Below, piece by piece: positions 23,042 through 35,149 of a DNA stretch of 64,000 nucleotides. The notes beneath the pieces are model-generated. The model had not been told where the DNA came from and did not search any database. It was given only the letters and a program-made list of their open reading frames with translations. Both the position numbers and the translations under genes were made by a program. Position 1 is the first letter of the stretch. Every line of letters starts with the position of its first letter. The stretch comes from Flammula alnicola (Eukaryota > Basidiomycota > Agaricomycetes > Agaricales > Strophariaceae), in NCBI GenBank assembly GCA_015499995.1, contig JADNRV010000068.1:62001-126000 (forward strand), written 5' to 3'.

Positions 23042-24297
23042 CCGACGACGGACGCGACCACAACGCGACCACCGACCCGATGATGAGATGACCGCCGACC
23101 CAACCCACCAGGAGACCGACCCGACCACCGACCCAACCATCACCTGACCCGACCACTGAGGCGATGACAACGCGACCACCAAGGCGACCATCACCTGACC
23201 ACCACGCCGACCACGGACGCGACGACGACGACACGACGGCGACGACCATGGACCCGACCACGACACCACAACCATCCCGACGACGAGACCACCAACCTGA
23301 CGATGACCCGACGACGGACCCAACCACAACGCAACCACCGACGTGACCACCGACGCGACCACAACGCGACCACCTACCCGACGCCGACGCGACAACAAGG
23401 CGACTGCTGACCTGACATGACAGGAGACCCAAGTGGTGACCGACACGATGACAGACCCGACCACGCCGCCATGCCTGATACAACAACCGACCCGACCTGA
23501 TGACCGAACCGACCACGGAGGTGACAACAACGCGACCATACCTCAGTAGTGTACTGCATGTATTTTAATAGTTTTTTTAATATCATCAATCTATTAGATT
23601 GTACATTTGGTTACAATCCTGAGTCCACAAAAGTCCATGGACTCTCCATGGACTTTCCTTGGACTTTCTGTGGACTTCAGTATTTGCAACTTAACGTAAC
23701 TCTTAAGTTGACTCTAAGTCCAAAGTCCACAGAAAGTCCACAGAAATCCACAGAACACAATATTTACTGCTAATTTCATGCTGTGGACTGAGCATGGACT
23801 TTGTGTGGACTTTGTGTGGACTTTGTGTGGACTGTCCATGGACATCCGTGGACTAATTTTTTCCAAAAGTAAGAAAAACACCATTAAGTTAAAAGTCCAT
23901 GGATTGTCCATGGATTCCATGGAGTCTGTGGAGTCCATGTGGACAGGTGGGGGACTGTAAAGTACAGATTGATCCTGCCTGCCAAATTAGGGTAAACCCT
24001 GCAGTTTTAGCAATCTATTTTGAAAGATTTTGGACCCTGAATTTCTATATTTAGATTTGGTTTTTGCTGGATGGTCTGGGACAAAGTGCTTGGGATGCTG
24101 GACAGGTGTGACTTTTTTGACAGATTCAAGGGCCTGTGATATGTGACATCTAAATTGAACAAAATACAATGTATTTTAGTCTATTCCAGTGGATTTTGGT
24201 CCATTCCAGTCTCATTCCACTGGAATTCAGTTTATTCCACTGGATTTCAGTTATTTCTACCAGAATAGATGGGGCACAGCAAAGTACTGCAGCAATA

Positions 24298-26680
24298 TTC
24301 TTTTCTTTTAAATTGTGTCTAATTATATAAGGAAGTCTTTACTGGTGAGTTTTTATGTGCTGGTTGCGATAATGCGCTCCTAACTTGGTCACTGTAGCAC
24401 TCCAGACTGGATTCAATAGTGGGTGACAGCTTCTGCAAACTGAGCTCAACCTCACCATATGGATTTAGACTTTGAACAATATATTTATATGGAACTGGAC
24501 TAACTAGCTACACAGAACCAATCCTTTCACAGGGCTCTAGCAAGAGCAAAGTGGCAGTTGGAGAAACAACAGAGTCTAGAGATGTAAATTTGAGTCACAG
24601 TGGAGTTTTGTGAATATAGCTAGCTCATATGACATCTATATCACTCTGTCTATCATATTTACTGGCCATTATATTAAATTCTCTACTAAACAAGAAGTTG
24701 AGCAACAAGCATTGAGCTAATCCCCTCAATCTTGACCAACACAGCTTGGAGTACCAGCATATACATCAATGCCTGTGCTAGCCCCTCTTCCTCTCCTCTC
24801 TCATCTCATTTCACATCCTTCATGTGTCCTCTCTTCTCTAAGTCCTCTCTGCAGTCTACATTGTTTGGTGACATAGACATGTGTGTGTGTGGACATAGAT
24901 GTGCATGTGGCTGGTGTCTTGCCTTGTGGACTGAATATAAATATAAATATAAAGAGAGGATAAGAATGAGGTCGAGGCTGAAGAGGTGGAAGTGGAAAGA
25001 GTAGTGTGAATGAAGAAGAGATCAAAGGTACAGATGTGGCCTAATATTGATATTGACATGGTGCAGGCTCTATGAAGTGAAGTAGAGGAGAAAAGAAGGT
25101 TAGTATGACAAATTGATAATGAAAGGACCTAATAAAACTCCCCATTATTTTTTCTTTCTAGTATCCTTTCTTGTTATCGCAAAGGCTGCCCATCCCTGTC
25201 AGGACTATCATGGTTTGGCAAAGACCGGGTTTATCTGTAGATTGTTTGGACCAGTATCCATTTGAACTGACCCACAATATTTGGGTCAGAACCATGGGGA
25301 CCATAGATATTGGGGTACTCTCTATATCAATACAATTTTGTAATAACTGTAACTAATGTGTCACATTTACTGATAGATCTAAAAATAAGAAGTGTGATCT
25401 CTCTCAAATAATTGACCTACATCTCATTCAAATATGATGTCAGTGTTATGAAAATAGGATGTATATTGTAGAAAAATAGAGACAAGTACTCAAGTTTAAT
25501 TTTTTATCTCTCTACTTGTTTGTTGGAATTGCAAACTTTTTTTTCATCTGATTTAAGTCTGATTTGGTCTTAGAAAGTTTGAAACTGAAGTTCCTTCTTC
25601 TACATTTAAACCCTAATTTCATATTGAATTATTAGAATCACATTCTACACTTCCTGAGCTTTCTAACGCATCTTTATTTGAGTTAGAGATTACAACTTGT
25701 GATGCTACAGGGACTGGCTGACTAGTAGACTATAAATAAAGCACATGGTCAGGCACATCAGTCACAGGTATCACAGATTTACCCAAACCGAACTGTACCC
25801 AAACCATATTCACCAAAAACCGTGGGTTGGGTACAGGTAGTTACCGGGTTTATCCATGATAGTCTCTATCCCTGCTGTTGTCATTTGAGGGCTCAATAAG
25901 AGCCTTCAAGCCTTTACACTACTGGTTTCCTGGCTACATGGCTTCAGCAACTTTGGAATTACACATACCAAGCGCTGAAACAAGATCAAGGCAATTTGAG
26001 TTCAGACCAAAATCCCTTCCATTAATCCCAAATTTGATTGATCCCAGCCTGACAGATCACTGGGTTATTGACACCACTAACTGCATAAAGAAAGGTCCTT
26101 GCATGCCATTGGGCTGTGGTCACCTGGTTGTATGCTTTAGCTAAAAATAATTCAACATCAACCATGCCTTAATAGCATGTGCATGGTTTGGCAGTTTTGT
26201 CTGCATTCTTTTCTTAATATTGAGCTCAACAACATGCAGCCAGTGCCTGTGCACAGCGAGCTTCCAGTCTAACCATGAGCTTGAAGACTATTGGGACACA
26301 TCGCAAATTTTCTATGGCAACCCGAACCTCCTTCTTCCTCCCATCAGTGACCGCCTGTCCGACTCAGACCTCACGATCATTCTTGACTGTCTATCGCTGT
26401 GACACAGGGATGGCGGTATCGATGAAGTGACTCTTCAGTACATTGTTTCTATTCTAGAATGCCATTTATACCACATTTCTCCTCTCCATTATATCTCATT
26501 TGGTCATTCCTTCTTTATCTATTGCCACCTCATTGCTGCACATTGTGGGTTCTTTCTTCTCTGTACATTTTCTCTGTACATTCTTAGACACTTTCATTTG
26601 GGCTCTTGGGTATTCTAGTATGTATGCATTATTATTGGACCTTGACTTTATGCGCGATATCATATGCAGCATGAAAGGTA
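24298..26680. other. Old CpG-poor tract, no gene recognised
   Basis: Contains only short frames. The 88-codon plus-strand frame at 25,878 and the 60-codon one at 26,220 have protein-like composition but no motif I recognise. 25,785-25,860 has GGGT/ACCC-rich motifs reminiscent of hAT subterminal repeats, without an identifiable partner end. Confidence 0.35.
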
Positions 26681-26681
26681 C

Positions 26682-27161
26682 CTACCAGAGACTAAGGCTG
26701 GTAATGCAGACCCTGTGTATGCAAAAGGTGGTAGTGATACGGTGCATAATGTAGACCAGCGACGAAATGCCAAATATAATGGGTCCGGGTCTCTGTAAGC
26801 TTTTCCAGCTGACCAATACGAGGAAGTTCCACAGCTGCATAAGCACATCCCAGCTGCCCCTAAACATTCTGATCATATCCCTCAATACACCAAGACTCGG
26901 TTTTCGTAATATTATTGCAGCAACTGGGATGTCGTCCTCATCCTTCAGTACGAGGTCATCGGCATCTATCTCTCTCGGGTACCATGCTCTATCCTTGAAG
27001 CATATCCCTGCACCCACACAAGTGCAAATGGCTAAAAGAAAGTGATGTACAAGATTGGCAGGCATGTGGCCATTGTCGTCATCGCCTGACTGTGTGCATT
27101 GGTAAAGTTTGAAGAGCTGGATAGCCGTTAGATTGAGAATAAAAAATAGAACACAAGGCAT
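26682..27161 (-). CDS. Conserved-looking ORF, possible membrane protein exon
   Basis: A 159-codon open frame starting at ATG 27,161 (MPCVLFFILNLTAIQLFKLY), with a hydrophobic N-terminus that could be a signal anchor, then an acidic stretch (SGDDDNG), a second hydrophobic segment (LLAICTCVGAGICF), a charged middle (EIDADDLVLKDEDDIP) and a third hydrophobic part (LVLVSWKSL). It ends near a possible GTAGGT donor at about 26,690, so it is probably one exon of a larger gene. The segment retains CpGs, unlike its flanks, which suggests selection or recent origin. I do not recognise the family. Confidence 0.4.
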   Translation of the reverse strand: MPCVLFFILNLTAIQLFKLYQCTQSGDDDNGHMPANLVHHFLLAICTCVGAGICFKDRAWYPREIDADDLVLKDEDDIPVAAIILRKPSLGVLRDMIRMFRGSWDVLMQLWNFLVLVSWKSLQRPGPIIFGISSLVYIMHRITTTFCIHRVCITSLSLW

Positions 27162-30100
27162 ATGTGTCCGGGAGTTGTTTCATTGAACAGCCTGACTTTG
27201 AGTGGTGAGGAATGTCTGTGGCAAGCTACTGTCAACTGTTCCAGTCAACCTACATGATGAGGTGAAAGATAGAAGCTCAATGTGTCATCTCTGTCAACTT
27301 TGTTAAGCAGGTAGAAAACAGCTGAGCATGAGTACTTGACTGCCACTCTTTGTGATAGCTATAGAGCTGTAGGGTATATGTGTTTTGAATGTCATTGAGA
27401 AGAGGAAGTTCAACCTACACCAGCTGCAGATCCTGCAAGCTGATCTGACCCAAATCCACTCTACTATTATTATGACTAGCAAGTGCTATCATGTCTGCGA
27501 AGACAAAGAGTGCCTACATTGTGGGTTCAAGAATATAATTCGAGTTTAAAGTTCTCAAGTGCTTCGCAAAGCTACTTAGAGTTTCAAGTGGAGTTTAAGT
27601 AAAACTAGATTCTCAAGATCTAGCTAAGGAATACATAGTGTGCTACTGTAGTACTTATACTAAGTAGCAGGTCAGGAGAATAGATAAAACATGTAAGAGA
27701 TGTGTATGAAACTAGTAAGATATCCATCATTGGTGCGATGGATGTAAAACAGATTTGCGTAAAATGTTAGCGCATGAAACAATGAAGGAGGACTATGCAC
27801 GCAAGTGATATGATCCAAGATGGGGATGGAGGATGCATAGTTTGAAGTAAGTAAAAGAAAAATAGTCCATGCATATGTGTGCTGCCCTGCATTCAGATGT
27901 GATCATAACAGCTATTGCCCAAACTGAAACTTAAACTGATCCTCCCTTGCCATCTCATTCTGCTTTGCATCCTGCTCAAATTTAGGATTATTATCTTCTT
28001 AATCACCCTCAAGCTCCTCCTCCCTTGCTTTCTTGAACTTTCTATCAAAGGATTGTGACAGTCTAGATATTGCCACTGCTCTCAAAGAACACTTCCAGTT
28101 TCCCAAAGATGGTGTGATGTGTTATCTTGTATTCCCAGAGCACACAATCATATTTCTATATCAATTAGCTGTTCTCACCTCAGTCCTCTACACCACCACA
28201 CAGATCTATCACCTCCTTTCAAGCAACTGTTATTGGTACAGTGACATTCTGCTCAATCTTCTCGAGTTGAAATATGGCCTGGTGGCTGTTGTGAAAGGGC
28301 TGCATAGTGGGACCTGAAAGAGATTTGTTTAGCTGTACAAGCCCATGAGCAAAGCTGAGCTGACACCTATCATGGTCATGTTTCATTCAGATCTTGATAT
28401 CTTTGAACAGAGTGTAAGTTAATGTCTTTATATTTATTTATCAAAATAATTCATCTATTTTCAATTCAAATTGTAGAAAAAGAGCAAAAGCAACTAGATA
28501 TCAAGACAAAACTCCGAGATAAGCAGTATCTTCATCAAGATAAGCAGCACCTTCATCAAGAAAAGTGAGGCAGACCAGCAACTACAAAAAGAACAGTGAT
28601 GATAAGAAGAGGCAAAGCAAAGAATAAAAGATACCAAGGAGAAACTGGAGAAATTAACAAAGGTGTTGAAGGAATGAGGTGTCTCACCTGATCACAAGTT
28701 GGCTTTAGCAGCTTTTGAGATGCCTCAGATGAGGGCTTCAAGTTGTCAAGTATTTAATAAGCAAGCTGTCAACAGTAAGTATTCTTGTTCACCTCTTCAG
28801 GCAGAGTTCTTTTGTATTAAAATAAATGGGGGTGGAGATATTTCCTGGCAAACAAATAAAATTACACTTGTGAGGAACATCACTATTATCATTATTCTTC
28901 TTATTTTCATTCTTGTGTCATTAACCTGTTTTTTTTTAATTTATTTTTGCTGCTGAGCCAGATAAAAAATTATACAAATAGTAACTCACCTTGACAGCTC
29001 CTTTCTCAGTATCACTAACTATCTATCTGATCAAGGTTTTTGAGAAATGAGATGCAGAGGAGGGTATGCTTGCTGCCCTTGGAAAAGTGTTTCAAGTGTC
29101 ATTTTTGACATAGTCACCAGTCACCATAGAGCATGTGGCTGAGATGGGCCATAAGCTTGTGGCAAAGGATCATGATTCATGGTCAAATATTCAATTGTAC
29201 CCAATGAATGGTTACTCATGTGTGACCAAACTGATTGCAGACAGACTAATTTGGGACTTGTCACAGCATATCTTTTTTGCTGAGTGTACTCACTCTTGCA
29301 CTTTACCTGTGAAGACCAAGCTTAACATATAGTCCGCTGTCTCTGAGATCACAACTTTCCATTTCTTGTTTCCTCACAAGCCGGGGAGCTAGTTAGGTAC
29401 CTGACTTAATATGTAATATAGTCAGCTTATAAATGCTACCATTACATTACCATTACCACTGCCTACCTCGCTGGTAATAAACAATACACACAAAGTCAGG
29501 GCAACAGATAACACCCTTTGCCGTTGATTGATTTTTTTTGGTCAAAATAAATTCAGATAATGGGTGTCAAGCTATCTTATAATAACTCTTCCCTTGATGT
29601 CATTGACACATGTGGCCAGTCCGTTAAGCTGATGATGTCAGAAGGATGTGCGCTGACTCATGTCAACTGTGTCATGATGTTCAAAAGGGCCATACGGACC
29701 ACATGAGTTGCGCATTATGATTTTGGTTCAATTTGGCATCCTATAGTTGGATGTTGATGCCCAATTTTTAGATTTCTTGGTCCTGCTTGGGTTTCTTCAT
29801 GCAGGTGATCATCTCTTGTAATGTATTGTTTCCTCGTCTTTTGTCTCATGGCTTTCTTTGCGCTTTCTTTTCGCCGCTGGCCTGACATACTTGCCTGGAT
29901 GGGAATCTTCAGATGAGCGGCAAATGGAACAGCACAGGATTGTCCATTTCTCACCTTTTCTCTGTTGAGCTTCACATTGTCTGATGGTTTATATTCATTT
30001 TCAGATTCAACTTCTCTTTCTGTTTGGCATATCAGGCCTCTAGCTGTATGGCACGTTCTCATGGAGTTTTGTTTCTGTTCGGTCATTTTGCTGATTTTAT

Positions 30101-31029
30101 GTGAAGCCTGTCTGATACGTGGACTTGGTGGTGGAATGTCTGTAGTGGATCAGAGGTTCACATCACATCATCGCTAAATCTAGAGGGCGATAGTCATAGT
30201 TTGGTGAATGATTTCTTGCTACTTTGTCGCCTTTTTGTAACCCTGTTTTCTTTTCAGATGTGGTTGCATTGTTTCCTTTGACATCAAGGCCATCGATGCA
30301 CATGCTTCTGTCAATTTTGGAGGTCTTTGGAACTCAGAGTTTCAAACTTTGATCAGTTCACAACACCTATGGTGCAAAATATACAATTTACAGTTTTCTG
30401 ATGACTTTTCAGGCAGTTAGAGTTTCTTGTTTGGAAATGTAATTCAGTGATATGAATGCACAAATGAAGATTGATTAGGCTGAACACATCCCATAGAGGA
30501 AGACCTGATTTTTGTACAATTATTGCACATAGAGATCAAACTGAGATACATAGATTGCTGGCAGATTGCTGACATATCACACCCCTTCTGAAAGTGATCT
30601 GCTTGCATCCTAATGCCAAGCTGTCATCATGCAGTGAGGACATGACAGACAGACAAGAAAAAATAATAACTAGGGTTTGCAGGAGTGACTATGAAATTTA
30701 TTGTACTTATGACTTTATGAACCCAGTACCACCAACAATCTGTGGTGTCCAAAATATACCATTGTTCAGGCCTTAATTGTTTTTTATTCATTTGGTATGA
30801 TTAAAATAGCAGTAAGCTAGCTCCACAACTCAAGAAAAAGTGTTATTCTTTTTAGATATATTCAATAAAATATTGTGCATAGTATTCGAACTGAAATAAA
30901 AGAATTCTTGCAAAAGGTGTACCAATTTACTATGCGCTCTGCATGTCTTCTAAGCCTCAAAATCTTGGTCTATTACCCTCTAGTGACAGAAACTCCAACT
31001 CATGTACCACAATAATAACACCAAGACAA
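27162..31029. other. Old tract with scattered gene-like fragments
   Basis: A 94-codon plus-strand frame at 28,033-28,317 contains HLLSSNCYWYSDILLNLLE, a fragment resembling proteins found in many basidiomycetes, but I cannot name it and no flanking exons could be linked. 28,440-28,680 is charged and coiled-coil-like with stops. The rest is CpG-poor with no recognisable features. Confidence 0.3.
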
Positions 31030-31251
31030 ATCAGGTATAGGGTTCTGCACGGGTTGAGCAAACCCGTACGGGTAGCGGGTACGGGTAGGTATGGGTAGGG
31101 TATGGGTAGACATTAGCCTACCCGCAACCCGTGCATACCCCCGGCAACTAAACAGCTTAAAATCTTATGTAAACAAAGGCTGTGCAGTACCAAGCCACCC
31201 ATTCATTCAGATTAGATAACAGTGGGACGGAAAATTGTTAATCTCTCTGAT

Positions 31252-34200
31252 ATGGCTGACAACGGCGAGACTACGCGCTCAGGTCGCAAGCCGATTATTT
31301 CGTTCAAACGCAAGGCAATTGACACTCTGAAGGATCTCCTATCACCCAAGAAGAAGAAAACAAATCCGGCAAAGAAGGCATCATCAAAAAAAGCACCAAC
31401 TAAGACCGCTACGGCTGCTAAGCCAAAAGAAGTCGCAGGGCTGACAACCGCCAAGAACACGCCTATGAATAAAGTAGATCTTTTAACTGTGAATGAAAAT
31501 AATATTAATTCTTCGCTTTCTAGACTCCCTCGACAAGCGATAGCACACCTGTTGCTTCCAAAGATTCTTCCCGTCAACCGAGTGTTGTTGATGTTGATGA
31601 TGACGAGGACAGTGAAGACGAGGTGCAGGTGATCGAAGAGGAAGAGGAGGCATCAGAAGCTGAGCTCGGTGAGGTCCTGTCAATGCTAATAGTTATACTT
31701 GAGTTGACGAAATATACAGAGAGACTCAAAGAAGATTGGAACGCACCAATATACGCATTCTTTCATCCTATCCCCAAAATTGGCTATGAAAAAGGTCGCC
31801 GCTATCACGAGTTCAAGTGCTTCGCTTCAGGGTGCAGCAAATCTGTGCGCCGTTTCCTTGACAAAAAGGATGCAAAGTCAACAAGCAATCTTCACAAACA
31901 CGCAAAGATCTGTTGGGGAGAAGAAACTGTCAAGGCTGCGACGCAGGCTGGAGATGTCGAATCTGCTCGTGAAACACTATCAAAATCCAGAGACGGGTCA
32001 GTCACGGCAGCCTTTGAAGTTAAAGGCAAAGGTAAAGCTACATACTCACATCGTCAACATACAAAAACCGAGACAAGGTAAGTGCCGTCATTATATATTG
32101 ATATTGCATACTAAGAATGATATTGAGGGCTGAGATTGTTCGATGGATCTCAGAGAATGGACGACCTTTCAACATCGTCAGTGATCGCGGTTTCAAAAAG
32201 CTAATGAAAACTGGAAGACCCGAGTATTACCTGCCGTCGCCTGCAACTGTTTCTCGGGATGTACGTGTGGTCTTTGCATGTTCTCGTCAGCGTATAGCTG
32301 CTATGCTTCAGGTATGTACATCAATTTGACATCCCGTATGATTTATGATAACACAACTTACTAGAAACATGACAGAAAACTTCATTTCGCAACGGACGCC
32401 TGGACTTCTCCTAACCATCGTGCTTACGTAGCTGTTACAGCTCATTTTGAGCACAAGGGCGAGGCGGTATGTATGATTCTAGATGTTGTCGAGGTTGCAA
32501 AGGTTTTTAGTAGAATCTTTATCAATCATGGACATAAAATCAACTTACCGTCTTACAGTCTCACAGCGGAATTAACCTGGCTATCGCCTTCGCGGAAATC
32601 CTCAAAGAATTTGGTATCGCTGATAAGGTATTTAGTTTATACAATATGAGGAGGCAAAGCACTCACAGGTCTTCAGGTCCTCAGTATCACCTGTGACAAT
32701 GCGTCAAATAACGATGTCATGATTGACAAACTTGAGGAGCTTCTTCCAGAGTTCTCGAAGGTCAATCACACACGCTGCTTCCTTCACGTTATCAATTTGG
32801 TATCAAAGACGACAATAAAACAATTTGACGTACAAAAGAAAGCCACTGGGGAAGTTAGCAATGAGGAAGACGAAGATATTCGTGAGCTTGCTGGGGATTC
32901 GGCATATGACAGTGAGGAGCATCAGACACGCGAGGGTCTTCTTGAAGAATCCCTCACTGGAGAGGTTGGCGCGGATGATGATGTTACTGGTTGGATCGAT
33001 GAGATGGCGGCGTTATCAGCTGTTGATCGTGCGGTCTTACAAGAGAGTATACGGCCTGTTAAAAAGCTCTTGGTTAAGGTATGAACCACATGAATGACAT
33101 TCAAGTGTAACTCACCATACTTTCTCAGGTCCAAAAGCTGGCCTTTAAGACTATCAACTCAACTACTCTCCTCCTTCCGGCGTGGCAGACATTGCTTGAA
33201 GAGCTTGACATGGACAGTCGCATTATTCCTCGAGATGTCACGACACGATGGAATTCAACTTACGATATGCTTATCTTCATTCTTGAATATCGCAAGGCGG
33301 TTGATAAATTCACAAGTGATAGGAAGAACGATATACGAGAGTTAGAGATTAGCGAGGAAGAGTGGAAGATTGTCGAGCAGCTTACCGACGTTCTAATGGT
33401 ATGTGGCTGTGCCATCCATGGAATCGCTTACATCACTCACTCCGTGGTGCACAGGTTCTTAAACACGCAACTCTCTTCTTCTCTCGCTCAACCCCAAACC
33501 TTGCCAATGTAATTCCCGTCATGGATCACATCAATGATCGCCTCACCACGAAGGCAAATGACAACTCTCTCTCACCTGCCATTCGCGCAGCGCTCGGACT
33601 CGCCAAAAAAACCCTAAACCGTTATTACTCACGTACTGATAACTCTGAGGCATATCGTATTGCTATGAGTAAGTAATGCAATTTTCAATTGCTTTATTGA
33701 TTGCTAAATTCGATGTTTTAGTCCTCCACCCACAGCACAAGTTAGAATATTTCCGTAAGGCTGGTTGGGAGCAGGAGTGGATTGATACGGTGCTCGACCT
33801 GGTCAGGACTGAGTACGATCTTTCATATCGAAAGGAGGTCACTGTTCAAACAGCTGCTAATGTAAAAGAAGGATCTGCGGTAATTTTTTGTTTCCTAAAT
33901 TTCAAGTTCAATATTAATTTGAAACTTTCAGCCCTCATTAGTGAAGAAATCCTCAAAATCGAAGAACATCTTTGACGACATCCTTCAGCTATCATCGAAA
34001 CCAGTTAACTTGCAAAACGAAATTGATCGCTACCTCAGCACTGACACTGAGGGAGTTCAGAACGTACTGGAGTGGTGGTGGGAACGTCGCGCGATGTATC
34101 CGGGTCTTTCGCGTATGGCACTAGATTATTTGAGCATCCCTGGTACGTCTTTCTTTTTATATATATCTGGATTATTTTCTCAACTCACCGTTGTAAAACC

Positions 34201-34426
34201 AGCAACCTCTGTCGACGTTGAATGTGTTTTCAGCCGGGGCCGACTCCTTCTCTCACATATTCGCAGCCGGCTCTCTGCACAATCAACTCGTGCATTGATT
34301 TGCATCGGAAATTGGAGTTTGCGTGGATTTATCAAGGATTCAGATATTCAGACAGTGGCAGTCATGCAAGACGTCGAGGGTGATGATGAGGAGATGGAAG
34401 AAGGCTGGGATAGAATTTTATTGTAG
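31252..34426 (+). CDS. hAT transposase, 12 exons, 864 aa
   Basis: Exons I place: 31252-31473, 31524-31668, 31720-32077, 32128-32311, 32365-32502, 32559-32627, 32677-33078, 33129-33398, 33455-33668, 33722-33879, 33932-34142, 34203-34426. All introns are 49-60 bp with GT-AG ends and the phases agree, giving 865 codons with no stop. The N-terminus is basic (SPKKKKTNP), then acidic, then a BED-type zinc finger (FKCFASGCSK ... NLHKHAKICW). The RNase H-like catalytic core shows HFATDAWTSPNHRAY (first D) and ITCDNASNNDVM (second D). The insertion domain has HTRCFLHVINLV, and the hAT dimerisation region is SVDVECVFSRGRLLLSHIRS near the C-terminus. The start is the first ATG in frame with the finger. 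It would cut and reinsert the flanking element. Confidence 0.9.
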
Positions 34427-34599
34427 TCTACTACATTATTTATGCTATCTTTCTTCTTTCTCCGTGACGCCCATCTGTTGGACCACCACCACCAGAGACT
34501 GCCGTCGCCGTGTCAACCCTAACACCACCAGCACCGACATCCACAGCACCTGCAACAGCTGCAGCGCATCCCTTATACCCATTCCGGCGCCTGCGTATT

Positions 34600-34895
34600 T
34601 GGCGCCTGCAAGTATTAGCAATTCAATGTGCTGCACGTTGGGGGTACGGGCGCTATCTGATGGCGGCTTTGTTGTCTGGGAGTTGCCAGAGTTGATAACA
34701 GACGATGTTCAGTAAGTGGCCGTCGTTTTCGTTTATATCGTTTTACTAATTTGTGTCTCAGTGGCCACGTTCTGCTATGCGTACCCCTGTCGGCGATCCA
34801 CACGATGCCATCCGAGCAGTGAAATGGCATCCCAAGGAAGCTGATACTCTCGCTATCGCGGCTCATCATGTTGGGCAACTTTCAACGTTCATTCC
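34600..34895 (+). pseudogene. Captured WD40-repeat gene fragment inside the hAT element
   Basis: Plus-strand segments read ALSDGGFVVWELPEL (34,650-34,700), then a GTAAGT donor and a short intron-like stretch ending CTCAG, then DPHDAIRAVKWHPKEADTLA (34,796-34,855) and another GTAAGT. S-D-G-x-V-x-V-W and I-R-x-x-x-W-H-P-x-x-x-x-x-L-A are WD-repeat strands, of the type in EDC4-like or other scaffold WD proteins. The two exons do not join in phase as I read them, so this is a non-functional capture. Confidence 0.5.
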
Positions 34896-35038
34896 GTAAG
34901 TCCGCGTTGGGGGGTACGGGTGCTGGTGGGGCGTTGGGACGGTGGGGTGGTTGGACCCGCGAGGTGGTTGGACCCGCAAGGTCCGTTATTTATCTCTCCG
35001 TAACGTGCTACTGACCACTGAAACCAAAGGCTGCACAG

Positions 35039-35109
35039 GGAGACAACGACGTGTTTAACGTCGTTGTCTCCTCCTCGAACGTCGTCTGGTTTACCAGATG
35101 ACGTTCGAG
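35039..35109. repeat. Two adjacent perfect or near-perfect hairpins
   Basis: Hairpin 1: 14-bp stem GGAGACAACGACGT (35,039-35,052) with its complement at 35,058-35,071, loop GTTTA. Hairpin 2: 17-bp stem CTCGAACGTCGTCTGGT (35,074-35,090) with its complement at 35,093-35,109 with one G.T-type mismatch, 2-nt loop. They lie in the hAT cargo region. Confidence 0.85.
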
Positions 35110-35149
35110 TTTGTTCGGACACCCACCACCGTCAATGGCCACCACATCG

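Larger units (their letters stand above)
20558..23967 (-). mobile_element. TIR element X' (3.4 kb, inverted relative to X)
   Basis: Left end GAGGTCTTTACACTCCCCC; right end ACTGTAAAGTACAG. A perfect 8-bp TSD, ATTGATCC, lies at 20,550-20,557 and 23,968-23,975. Subterminal GTGGACT/AGTCCAC arrays occupy about 20,590-20,800 and 23,620-23,955. A tRNA-like module lies at 20,851-20,912 (minus strand). The interior is GAC/GTC-rich and holds a core module in two tandem copies. Element Y is inserted at 22,104. It keeps many CpGs, so it is comparatively young. No transposase frame: the long minus-strand frames are low-complexity artefacts. Confidence 0.85.
19650..24289. mobile_element. TIR element Y2 (Y family), carries nested insertions
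   Basis: Left end GAGGTATTTGCTGTGCCC; right end, reverse-complemented, CAGTACTTTGCTGTGCCCC. A perfect 8-bp TSD, CAGCAATA, lies at 19,642-19,649 and 24,290-24,297. Subterminal arrays are ATTCCACTGGAAT-type units. It is interrupted by a hAT MITE (19,880-20,199) and by element X' (20,558-23,967). Its own length without these is about 0.9 kb, similar to Y. X' cut its core just after TCTGATGGTACC. CpG-poor, hence older than X'. Confidence 0.8.

Noticed and set aside
21029..23589. Long minus-strand frames (up to 329 codons) in element X'
   Set aside because: Same GAC/GTC repeat artefact. The internal modules differ by frame-breaking indels, so protein conservation is not supported.
24900..24960. 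ATAAATATAAATATAAA stretch as a microsatellite of interest
   Set aside because: Too short and imperfect to be notable.
25785..25860. ACCC/GGGT-rich segment as a hAT end
   Set aside because: No matching opposite end or TSD could be found.
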